A model generated the notes under the pieces. The model was given only the letters and a program-made list of their open reading frames with translations, was not told the DNA's origin and ran no database searches. This document shows positions 26,139 to 33,288 of a DNA stretch of 64,000 nt, piece by piece. The stretch spans positions 2,294,001 through 2,358,000 of the forward strand of contig CP108997.1 in NCBI GenBank assembly GCA_036226585.1, given 5' to 3'. Numbering within the stretch: the first letter of the stretch is position 1; each line of letters opens with the position of its first letter. The position numbers and the translations under genes were made by a program. Source of the DNA: Streptomyces sp. NBC_00708 (GTDB lineage Bacteria; Actinomycetota; Actinomycetes; Streptomycetales; Streptomycetaceae).

Positions 26139-27476
26139 ATGCCGACCTGCCCGAACGGACACCAGTCGGGTTCCGAGGACTGGTGCGAGGTCTGCGGCCA
26201 CCGCATGACCGGGGCGGGCGCGCCTGCGGGTGCGGTTCCCCCGCCGCCTCCCCCGCCGCCCGCGCGCGGTTACGGATACCCCCAGCCGCACGACCCGGAC
26301 GCGACGGCCCAGGCCGAGCTGTGCCCGCAGTGCCGCACACCGCGTGAGGCGATGGCGCCGTTCTGCGAGGAGTGCCGCTGGAACTTCCTCACGAACACGG
26401 CCACGTCCTACACCCCGCTGGCCCCCCGGCACAACCTTCCGGGCGACCCCGGCCCCGCCGGCAACCGGCCGCCGGGCTTCCCGGCCCAGCAGCCGCCGCC
26501 CCCGCAGCAGTCGCGCGACCCCTTCGACTACCAGGGCTCGCGGCCCTCGCAGATGAACCGGTCCGCCGAGCCCCTGTCCACGGGCCCGGGTCAGCCGGGT
26601 CCCCAGGGTCACGGTCAGCCGCCGTTCGGCCAGGGCCCGCAGAGCACCCCGCCGCCGTTCCAGCAGGGCCCCCCGGGCCAGCAGCAGGGCCGGCAGGGGC
26701 CGCCGCCTCCGCCCCCGTACCAGCAGGGACCCCAGGGCGGCCCGCAGAGCCCGCCGCCGTTCCAGCAGCAGGGCGCGCCGCCCGCCTTCCAGCAGCAGAC
26801 GGCTCCCCCGCCGGCCCCGCCGCGCTCCGACGGCGACGACTGGCTGCTGTCCCCGCCCTCGCAGCCCGCGCCGCAGCCGGACCGGGGCCCGCAGTCCCCG
26901 ATGCAGCAGCCGCCGTTCCCGGGGCAGCAGGGTCCGGGTCCGCAGGGCCCCGGGCAGCACGGCCCGGGACAGCAGCACGGGGGGCCCGGTCCGCAGCACG
27001 GCCAGCACGGTCCGGGTGCGCACGACCCCGGGCAGCAGCACGGACCGGGGCCGGGCCGGCCCCCGCTGTCCAACAACTGGACGGCGTTCATCGCGCCCGA
27101 CCGTGAGTACTTCCTGGCGATGATGCAGCGCAGCGGCCCCGAGGCCACCGGGCTCAACCTGCCCGCGTACTCCCCGGAGCAGCAGCTCGCGCTCACCGGC
27201 AGCCAGATCACGATCGGCCGCCGCCGGCACAGCACGGGCGAGTCCCCGGACATCGACCTGTCGGTGCCGCCGGAGGACCCGGGCGTCTCCCACCAGCACG
27301 CCGTGCTGGTGCAGCAGCCCGACGGCAGCTGGGCCGTGGTCGACCAGAACTCCACGAACGGCACCACGGTCAACGGCTCCGAGGAGCCGATCCAGCCCTA
27401 CGTCCCCGTCCCGCTCCAGGACGGCGACCAGGTGCACGTCGGTGCGTGGACCACGATCACGGTCCGCCGGGACTGA
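26139..27476 (+). CDS. FHA-domain protein with zinc ribbons and a Pro/Gln/Gly-rich linker
   Basis: A 445-residue protein. Two zinc-binding clusters open it (CPNGH...CEVCG at about 4-24 and CPQC...CEEC at about 66-86). A long low-complexity Pro/Gln/Gly/His tract occupies about 95-310. A FHA domain closes the protein: ITIGRRRHSTGESPDIDLS, then the phosphothreonine-binding SHQHAV and NSTNGTTVNG. FHA proteins bind phosphothreonine; in mycobacteria the PknG substrate GarA is an FHA protein that switches glutamate/2-oxoglutarate metabolism. This one is far larger, and the GarA-type N-terminal double-threonine motif is not evident. It could read out kinase activity or recruit phosphorylated partners. 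Last gene of the signalling locus. Confidence 0.87.
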   Translation: MPTCPNGHQSGSEDWCEVCGHRMTGAGAPAGAVPPPPPPPPARGYGYPQPHDPDATAQAELCPQCRTPREAMAPFCEECRWNFLTNTATSYTPLAPRHNLPGDPGPAGNRPPGFPAQQPPPPQQSRDPFDYQGSRPSQMNRSAEPLSTGPGQPGPQGHGQPPFGQGPQSTPPPFQQGPPGQQQGRQGPPPPPPYQQGPQGGPQSPPPFQQQGAPPAFQQQTAPPPAPPRSDGDDWLLSPPSQPAPQPDRGPQSPMQQPPFPGQQGPGPQGPGQHGPGQQHGGPGPQHGQHGPGAHDPGQQHGPGPGRPPLSNNWTAFIAPDREYFLAMMQRSGPEATGLNLPAYSPEQQLALTGSQITIGRRRHSTGESPDIDLSVPPEDPGVSHQHAVLVQQPDGSWAVVDQNSTNGTTVNGSEEPIQPYVPVPLQDGDQVHVGAWTTITVRRD

Positions 27477-27490
27477 GCACCGCGTACGGC

Positions 27491-27532
27491 GAAGCGGCCG
27501 GTGAAGGGGGCACCCTCTCCACCGGCCGCTTC
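27491..27532 (+). terminator. Terminator of the glnX-pknG-FHA locus
   Basis: A perfect 13-bp stem, GAAGCGGCCGGTG at 27491-27503 and its complement at 27520-27532, with a 16-nt loop, begins 15 nt after the FHA stop. It separates the signalling locus from the MarR gene. Confidence 0.75.
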
Positions 27533-27544
27533 GGCGTTCGGTAG

Positions 27545-27557
27545 TTCGTACCGCGAA
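27545..27557 (+). promoter_or_regulatory. MarR-type operator upstream of the marR gene
   Basis: TTCG-TACCG-CGAA, a TTCG-N5-CGAA palindrome 52 bp before the MarR start. The same half-sites occur twice in the promoter of the FAD oxidoreductase at 29272-29307, which supports autoregulation and a shared regulon. Confidence 0.5.
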
Positions 27558-27596
27558 TCTCCCGTCCCGGCGGGCCCGCACCGCTCCTGGCTGTCA

Positions 27597-27602
27597 TATT
27601 CT
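27597..27602 (+). promoter_or_regulatory. -10 hexamer of a probable leaderless marR promoter
   Basis: TATTCT lies exactly 6 nt before the MarR ATG, and no ribosome site is present. This fits a leaderless transcript; no clear -35 was found. Confidence 0.45.
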
Positions 27603-27608
27603 GTTCAC

Positions 27609-28094
27609 ATGCGAAAGGCAGAGGACGGCCAGATGGGGATCGCCACCGCATTGGTGCGCTCCGCATTCCTGGTGAATGCCGTGTACGCGGATTCCGGCCG
27701 CGAACACGGCATCACCGCCCAGCAGGGCCAGCTGCTCTGCGTGCTGATGCTGAAGCCGTACGGCATGCGCGAGCTGGGCACCGTACTGGGTCTGGCGAAG
27801 TCCAGCCTCACCGGCCTCGTGGACCGGTGCGTGCAGCGCGGCCTGGTGCGCCGGGAGCCGGACCCGCAGGACGGGCGCGCGGTGCGGGTCGCGCCGACCG
27901 AGGCCGGGAGCGCGCTCGCCGAGGAGTTCTACGCGGAGACCTGCCGGCGGGTCGAGGCCCTGGCCGAGGGCCTCGACGACGCCGACCGCGAGGTGCTGAC
28001 CGGGCTGCTGGGCCGCCTGGTCCTGGAGAACAAGGTGCCCATGGTCTTCCGCGAGTCCTGCGAGAACGCCCCCGCGGCCACCCCCGGCTGCTGA
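27609..28094 (+). CDS. MarR-family transcriptional regulator
   Basis: A 161-residue winged-helix regulator. The DNA-binding helices are visible at about 50-75 (MRELGTVLGLAKSSLTGLVDR), followed by the basic wing REPDPQDGRAVRVAPT. Flanking helices form the dimer domain. Five cysteines (LLCVL, DRCVQ, ETCRR, ESCEN and the terminal PGC) are many for this family and would suit thiol-based sensing, though this is inference. TTCG-N5-CGAA palindromes before this gene and in the promoter of the convergent FAD oxidoreductase suggest that it represses both. The ATG at 27609 appears leaderless. Confidence 0.88.
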   Translation: MRKAEDGQMGIATALVRSAFLVNAVYADSGREHGITAQQGQLLCVLMLKPYGMRELGTVLGLAKSSLTGLVDRCVQRGLVRREPDPQDGRAVRVAPTEAGSALAEEFYAETCRRVEALAEGLDDADREVLTGLLGRLVLENKVPMVFRESCENAPAATPGC

Positions 28095-28113
28095 GGGCGG
28101 CCCCGGCGCGGCC

Positions 28114-29223
28114 TCAGCGCGTGATACCGAACAGCTCGGCGAAGCGCCCGGTGAACAGGTCCTTCCCCTTGTACGCGCTGACCTCCTCCGCGGACAGCAG
28201 TACCGGGCCGCCGGGCGCGGGCACCTGCCCCACCCCGCCGCCGGGCCCGAGCGGGAGCAGGGCGGAGCGGACCGGGGACGGCAGATAGACGGCCGCCGGC
28301 TCCTCCCCGCGGACCTGGGCGAGGACGTTGGCCGCCACCACCTCGGCGTGCTTCATGGCGTACCCGGCCATCTTGGCCTCGGCCAGGTCGGTGAGGTCGC
28401 CGAGGGCGTAGATGTGGTCGTGGCCCACGACGTTGAGCCGTTCGTCGACCGGTACCCGGCCCTGCTCGTCGCGGACGGCGACCCGGCCGTCGGCGAGGTA
28501 GTCGCCGTTGGAGCGCACGCCGTAGCAGCGGAACCAGATGTCGGCCCCGATCCGCTCGCCGTCGGCGGTGGCCGCCGTGAACGGCTCCAGCCGCCCCGGG
28601 ACGGCCGGCGGCTCCTCGGCGAGCGCGGTGCCGAGCCGCAGTTCGACTCCGAGCGCGTCGAGCTGGCGCAGCAGCTCCTCGCGGACCTCGGGCAGGAAGC
28701 CCGGCAGCAGTTCGCCGGCCGGGTCGGTGATGACCACGTGCTTCTCGGGCCAGACCGCCTTGATCTCGCCGGACAGCTCCAGGCCGACCGGTCCGGCGCC
28801 GGCGATCAGGACCCGCCGCGCGCCGGCGAGTTCCTTGTGCGCCTCGCGTATCCGGGCCAGCGCCTCGCCGGCCAGATCGGTGTCCGTCTTGGCGGGGAAC
28901 GGGTAGTCCGAGCCCGTGGCGAGCACCAGGTAGTCGGCGGCGACGTGCTCACCGTTCGCCAGGGTGACCCCGCCCGGATCCAGGGCGACGGCCCGCTCGC
29001 GGCGGACGGTGCCGCGCTTCAGCAGGGTGTCGTACGGGAAGAAGATGTTCTCCGCCCAGTCGGGCCTGACCAGCGCCCGCAGGGAGCCCGCCGCGTGGAC
29101 GAATGCGTCCCGGGGGTCGACGAGCACCACATCGGTTTCCTCGTCGAGCGCCTTGGCGACGGCCGAGCCGCCGTATCCCCCACCGATGACCACGACGGTG
29201 CGATTCGCTGTTCCGTTTGCCAT
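28114..29223 (-). CDS. AIF/NDH-2-like FAD-dependent NAD(P)H oxidoreductase
   Basis: A 369-residue two-dinucleotide-binding flavoprotein. The FAD fold opens with VVVIGGGYGGSAVAKAL (about 9-25), the LATGSDYPFP bridge follows, and a second GAGPVGLELSGEIK motif (about 145-160) binds NAD(P)H. A C-terminal ALGDLTDLAEAK flavin-binding strand completes the fold. It resembles the AIF/FSP1 branch more than disulphide reductases, as no redox CxxxxC is seen. It would pass electrons from NAD(P)H to a quinone or protein acceptor. The ATG at 29221-29223 has AGAGG 5 nt upstream. The promoter carries two MarR-type operators, and the divergent neighbour is a truncated haemoglobin, a possible electron acceptor. 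Confidence 0.86.
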   Translation of the reverse strand: MANGTANRTVVVIGGGYGGSAVAKALDEETDVVLVDPRDAFVHAAGSLRALVRPDWAENIFFPYDTLLKRGTVRRERAVALDPGGVTLANGEHVAADYLVLATGSDYPFPAKTDTDLAGEALARIREAHKELAGARRVLIAGAGPVGLELSGEIKAVWPEKHVVITDPAGELLPGFLPEVREELLRQLDALGVELRLGTALAEEPPAVPGRLEPFTAATADGERIGADIWFRCYGVRSNGDYLADGRVAVRDEQGRVPVDERLNVVGHDHIYALGDLTDLAEAKMAGYAMKHAEVVAANVLAQVRGEEPAAVYLPSPVRSALLPLGPGGGVGQVPAPGGPVLLSAEEVSAYKGKDLFTGRFAELFGITR

Positions 29224-29271
29224 GCCGGCCTCTTTTCCTGAATGACTCACATACATATGCACACCACTTCA

Positions 29272-29284
29272 TTCGTTGCACGAA
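29272..29284 (-). promoter_or_regulatory. MarR-type operator, start-site proximal
   Basis: TTCG-TTGCA-CGAA, a palindrome overlapping the -10 edge and predicted transcription start of the FAD oxidoreductase. Its centre is 22 bp, about two helical turns, from the next operator. Confidence 0.6.
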
Positions 29285-29313
29285 CCATAGTAGTTCGCAC
29301 AACGAACTGACAA
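29284..29313 (-). promoter_or_regulatory. Promoter of the FAD oxidoreductase
   Basis: Minus-strand TTGTCA (29308-29313) and TATGGT (29284-29289) are spaced by 18 nt. An operator occupies the spacer, an arrangement expected for a repressed promoter. Confidence 0.65.
29293..29307 (-). promoter_or_regulatory. MarR-type operator in the -35/-10 spacer
   Basis: GTTCG-CACAA-CGAAC, a perfect palindrome of 5-bp arms lying wholly between the -35 and -10 of the FAD oxidoreductase promoter. Confidence 0.6.
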
Positions 29314-29386
29314 GACGGAATGAGAGGATGCGGCGAAGATCCCCGGGGCCAGGCCCGGCGCGCGGCGCGTCTGCGACCATGGACGG

Positions 29387-29791
29387 GTGACTGAGAATCC
29401 GCGCGACACGGTGCAGGAGCTGACCTTCTACGAGCAGGTCGGCGGCGAGGAGACCTTCCGGCGCCTGGTCCACCGCTTCTACCAGGGCGTCGCCGGCGAC
29501 CCGCTGCTGCGGCCGATGTACCCGGAGGAGGACCTCGGGCCGGCCGAGGAGCGGTTCGCGCTGTTCCTCATGCAGTACTGGGGCGGTCCGCGCACCTACA
29601 GCGACCGGCGCGGGCACCCCCGCCTGCGGATGCGGCACGCGCCGTTCCGGGTGGACCGCGCCGCGCACGACGCCTGGCTGCACCACATGCGGATCGCCCT
29701 GGACGAGCTGGGCCTCGCGCCCGAGCACGAGCGGCAGCTGTGGGACTACCTCACCTACGCGGCCGCCTCGATGGTGAACACCGACGGCTGA
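29387..29791 (+). CDS. glbO: Group II truncated haemoglobin (trHbO)
   Basis: A 134-residue 2-on-2 globin. Diagnostic residues are visible: B10 Tyr in LVHRFYQGVA, the proximal F8 His in RLRMRHAPFRV, and the G8 Trp in HDAWLHHM, which defines group II. Such proteins bind oxygen or nitric oxide and act in peroxide and nitrosative stress. The only start that gives a normal N-terminus is the GTG at 29387; the nearby ATG at 29379 is closed by a stop after three codons. It is transcribed divergently from the FAD oxidoreductase and shares the region with the MarR operators, so a haemoglobin-reductase pair is possible. Confidence 0.92.
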   Translation: MTENPRDTVQELTFYEQVGGEETFRRLVHRFYQGVAGDPLLRPMYPEEDLGPAEERFALFLMQYWGGPRTYSDRRGHPRLRMRHAPFRVDRAAHDAWLHHMRIALDELGLAPEHERQLWDYLTYAAASMVNTDG

Positions 29792-29963
29792 CCCGCGGTC
29801 ACGGACTGCCGATATCTGTGCGGAATCCGGTACTCCACGGCCGGATACCGGTCACGAATGCATCAAGTTGTACCCGTAAGCGGTTTCCACGAGCACCGGC
29901 GGTCTGACAGCATCCAGGCAACGCCGGGGGGCGCGCATGGGGTGAGTGGGGACTGGGGGACAG

Positions 29964-32900
29964 GTGACGGGGTTCGTCTTTCTGCGGGTGAGGGCGCACC
30001 GGCTCCTGCTCGCCGCGGCCGTGCTGGCCGTGCTCCTGACCACCTCGGTCCTGGCCGCGCTCACCGCCTTCTCCGGCTCCATCGGCGACGCCGCGCTGCG
30101 CCACACGCTCACCCATCGCTCCGCCGTCCCCGCCTCGCTGGTGGTCTCCGCGCAGCTGGAGCCGGACGAGCGCGCACCGGCCGACGCGGCGGCGCGCGAG
30201 GCCGCCCGCGACACGTTCGACGGCCTGCCGGTGACCGTACGGAAGCTGGAGGCGTCCGGCCCGTACGCGCTGCCGCGCAGCCTCCAGGCACCCGCCGCCC
30301 GGCGCGGTGACCCGGACCTCACGCACTTCGCCTCGCTGGACCGCAGCCGCGTCCGCCTCACCGCCGGCCGCCTGCCCGCCGCCGGGGCGGGGACGAGCGG
30401 CGGCCCCGTCGAGGTCGCCCTGCCCGCGACCGCCGCCGAGGCGCTGTCACTGAAGCCCGGCGCCCGGCTCGAGGTCACCGACCGGCTGGGCGGCAAGCCG
30501 GTGACCATCGAGATCACCGGGCTCTACAAGGCCGCCGACCAGGCCGACCCGTACTGGCAGCTCGACGCGCTCGGCGGGCGCGGCGTCCGCAAGGTCGTCT
30601 TCACGACGTACGGTCCGCTGCTCACCGACCCCGCCGTGCTCGACTCGGGGCGGACCAGCGCGGGCGAGGTGTCCTGGCTGGCGGTCGCCGACTTCCGCTC
30701 GGTCACCACGGACCGGATGGCGGACCTGCGGCACGCGGCGACCACCGGCCCGAAGAAGCTGCTGGCCGCCCCCGGGTTCAAGGACGGGGCCAGTGCGCGG
30801 ACGTCGCTGCCCACCGTGCTCGAACAGATCGACCGCGCCCTGCTGGTCTCCCGCTCCACGCTCACGATCGTGGCCGTACAGCTGGTCCTGCTCGCCGGGT
30901 ACGCCCTGCTGCTCGTCGCCCGGCTGCTCAGCAGCGAGCGCGCGGGCGAGACCGAACTGCTGCGGGCGCGCGGCGGTTCACGGGCCCGGATCACCTGGCT
31001 CGCCGCCGCCGAGGCACTGCTGCTCGCGCTGCCCGCGGCCGTCGTCGCGCCGCTGCTCGCCGGCCCGCTGACCCGGCTCCTGGCGGACCGCGGCGAACTC
31101 TCCCGGATCGGGCTCCGCCTGGACACCGGCGTCACCGGACAGGTCTGGCTGATCGCCGCCGTCACCGCGCTGGCCTGCGCGCTCGCCGTCGTGGCACCCG
31201 CCCTGGCCGCCAGCGCCGGGGGCCGGCGCGCCACGCGTTCCGCCGCGCTGCCCGGCCCGGTGCGGGCGGGCGCCGACCTCGCGCTGCTGCTGGTGGCCGC
31301 GGTGGCGTACTGGCAGCTGGACCGGCAGACCAAGGGCTCGGGGAGCGGCGCGCTCAGCGGCGACCGGGCGGGCGGGCTCGGGATCGACCCGCTCCTCGTG
31401 GCCGCGCCCGCGCTGGCGCTGCTCGCCGGCACCGTACTGACGCTGCGTCTGCTGCCGCCCGCCGCCCGGCTGGCGGAGCGCCGGGCGGCGGGCGGCCGGG
31501 GTCTGGCGACCGCGCTGGCGGGCTGGCAGTTCAGCCGCCGGCCGCTGCGGGGGGCCGGGCCGGTGCTGCTGCTGGTCCTCTCGGTGGCGATGGGCATGCT
31601 CGCGATCGGGCAGAGCGCGTCGTGGAACCGCTCGCAGAGCGACCAGGCCGACTTCAGGTCCGGTGCCTCGGTCCGGATGACCGGCGGTATCAACGGGGAC
31701 CCGGCGAAGTCGGGGGCGTACGGGCAGCTGCCGGGCGTACGGGACGCGGCGCCCGCCTTCCGTACGACGCTCGACCTCTCCGGCGAGCGCACCGCCGACA
31801 TCCTCGCACTGGACACCGCGCACGCCGACGAGCGGATGCTGATGCGCGACGACCTCGGCGCCGGCTCCACCGCCCGGCTGTTCGACTCCCTCGCCCCGAA
31901 GGAGGCCGCGCGCCCCGGGCTCACGCTGCCGGCGAAGAGCACCCGGCTCCGGTTCAACCTGGCTCTCTCCGCGCCCGCCGCCCCGCACCGGACCTCGCCC
32001 TCGGGCATGGGCCCGCAGCTCACCGTCCTGCTGGAGGACCGCTACGGCCTGCCGTACCAGGTCGCCGCCGGTGCGGTGCCGGTCGACGGGCGGACGCGGC
32101 CGTTCGAGATCAAGGTGGCCGCGGCCGGCGGTCTCGCCGTGACCGGCTTCGAGCTGGACGACAAGCAGCCCGTGGACGACGGCGAATCGCATCGGCTGGC
32201 CGTGACCCGTCTGCGCACCGTCACCGAGGGCGGCGCCGAGCAGCCGGTCCCGGTGCCCGGCGGCTTCCGCTGGCGCGCCGCCGTCTCGGCCGACTCGCTC
32301 GGCGAGGTGCGGCCCGGCGCCGCCGCCTTCCCGACCGCATCGGCCGCCACCCCGCTCGGCCTCGACTACCTCACCGGCTCGGTCACCTCCGAGGACGCGG
32401 CGTACTCCCTCCCCAGCCTCAACGTGCGGATCACCGCGGAACGGCCCAAGGCGCCGGCCGTGATCCGGGCGGTCGCCACGGACGCCTACCTCAAGGCGAC
32501 CGGGGCGCGGACCGGGCAGGCCGTCGATGTCACCCTGGCCGGCGAGCGGGTCCGGGTGAGGATCGCCGCCCGGACCGTGCACCGGCTGCCGACGACCGGA
32601 CCCGGCGGCTCCGCCGAGACCACCACGGAGTACCGGCGGGCCAAGGACGGCGGGGCGCTGCTGCTCGACCTCCGATCGCTGGGCCAGGTCTTCGCCGACC
32701 GCCCGGGCGCCCGGTTCTCGGTGACCGAGTGGTGGCTGAGCACCGCGCCCGGCCGCACCGCCGAGGTCGCCGCCGCGCTGCGCGCCCTGCCGGACACCGA
32801 CCCGGCCCAGGTGCTGGTGCGCGACGAGGTCGCCGACGAACTGGTCAGCGACCCGCTGGGGGCCGGGCCGCAGTCCGCGCTGCTGGCAGTCGCGGTGATC

Positions 32901-33287
32901 GCCGCGGCCCTGGCGGCGGTCGGCTTCGCGGTGACGGCGGTCGGCTCGCAGCGGGAACGTTCCGCCGAGTTCGCCGTGCTGCGGGCGCTCGGTACCCCGC
33001 GCCGCCAGCTGGCCCGGATGACCGCGGCCGAGCAGGGCGTCCTGATCGCCATCGCGCTGCTCGTCGGGGGCCTGCTCGGGGCGCTGCTCACCCGGGCCGT
33101 CGTCCCGCTGATCGTGCTGACCGGGCAGGCGGCCCAGCCGGTGCCCCCGGTCCTCACGCAACTGCCGGCCGGGCAGGTGGCCCTGCTGCTGGCCGGGGTC
33201 GCCGCGCTGCCGCTGCTCATCGTCGCGGCCCTCGCCCTGCGCCGGGCCGACCCCGCGATATCGCTGCGCCACCAGGGGGACCACTGA
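29964..33287 (+). CDS. ABC transporter permease, FtsX/MacB-like, large
   Basis: A membrane protein of about 1107 residues with a helix at the N-terminus (about 10-35), a large extracellular domain (about 40-280), a cluster of helices (about 295-530), another large extracellular domain (about 560-950) and a final three-helix FtsX-like bundle (about 960-1100). This duplicated FtsX layout is typical of MacB/LolE-type permeases that extrude lipids, peptides or lipoproteins without cytoplasmic uptake. The start is a GTG; 29964 is preferred, after GGGGGA, but alternatives at 29946-29950 cannot be excluded. One base separates it from the next permease. Confidence 0.85.
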   Translation: MTGFVFLRVRAHRLLLAAAVLAVLLTTSVLAALTAFSGSIGDAALRHTLTHRSAVPASLVVSAQLEPDERAPADAAAREAARDTFDGLPVTVRKLEASGPYALPRSLQAPAARRGDPDLTHFASLDRSRVRLTAGRLPAAGAGTSGGPVEVALPATAAEALSLKPGARLEVTDRLGGKPVTIEITGLYKAADQADPYWQLDALGGRGVRKVVFTTYGPLLTDPAVLDSGRTSAGEVSWLAVADFRSVTTDRMADLRHAATTGPKKLLAAPGFKDGASARTSLPTVLEQIDRALLVSRSTLTIVAVQLVLLAGYALLLVARLLSSERAGETELLRARGGSRARITWLAAAEALLLALPAAVVAPLLAGPLTRLLADRGELSRIGLRLDTGVTGQVWLIAAVTALACALAVVAPALAASAGGRRATRSAALPGPVRAGADLALLLVAAVAYWQLDRQTKGSGSGALSGDRAGGLGIDPLLVAAPALALLAGTVLTLRLLPPAARLAERRAAGGRGLATALAGWQFSRRPLRGAGPVLLLVLSVAMGMLAIGQSASWNRSQSDQADFRSGASVRMTGGINGDPAKSGAYGQLPGVRDAAPAFRTTLDLSGERTADILALDTAHADERMLMRDDLGAGSTARLFDSLAPKEAARPGLTLPAKSTRLRFNLALSAPAAPHRTSPSGMGPQLTVLLEDRYGLPYQVAAGAVPVDGRTRPFEIKVAAAGGLAVTGFELDDKQPVDDGESHRLAVTRLRTVTEGGAEQPVPVPGGFRWRAAVSADSLGEVRPGAAAFPTASAATPLGLDYLTGSVTSEDAAYSLPSLNVRITAERPKAPAVIRAVATDAYLKATGARTGQAVDVTLAGERVRVRIAARTVHRLPTTGPGGSAETTTEYRRAKDGGALLLDLRSLGQVFADRPGARFSVTEWWLSTAPGRTAEVAAALRALPDTDPAQVLVRDEVADELVSDPLGAGPQSALLAVAVIAAALAAVGFAVTAVGSQRERSAEFAVLRALGTPRRQLARMTAAEQGVLIAIALLVGGLLGALLTRAVVPLIVLTGQAAQPVPPVLTQLPAGQVALLLAGVAALPLLIVAALALRRADPAISLRHQGDH

Positions 33288-33288
33288 C

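Noticed and set aside
26416..27060. Pro/Gln/Gly-rich tract of the FHA gene as a separate repeat element or CRISPR-like array
   Set aside because: The repeats are irregular, in frame and without constant-length spacers; they are low-complexity coding sequence.
27501..27608. N-terminal extension of the MarR protein into the upstream terminator region
   Set aside because: The extra 36 codons would cover part of the terminator hairpin and the operator and do not resemble MarR; the ATG at 27609 has a fitting -10.
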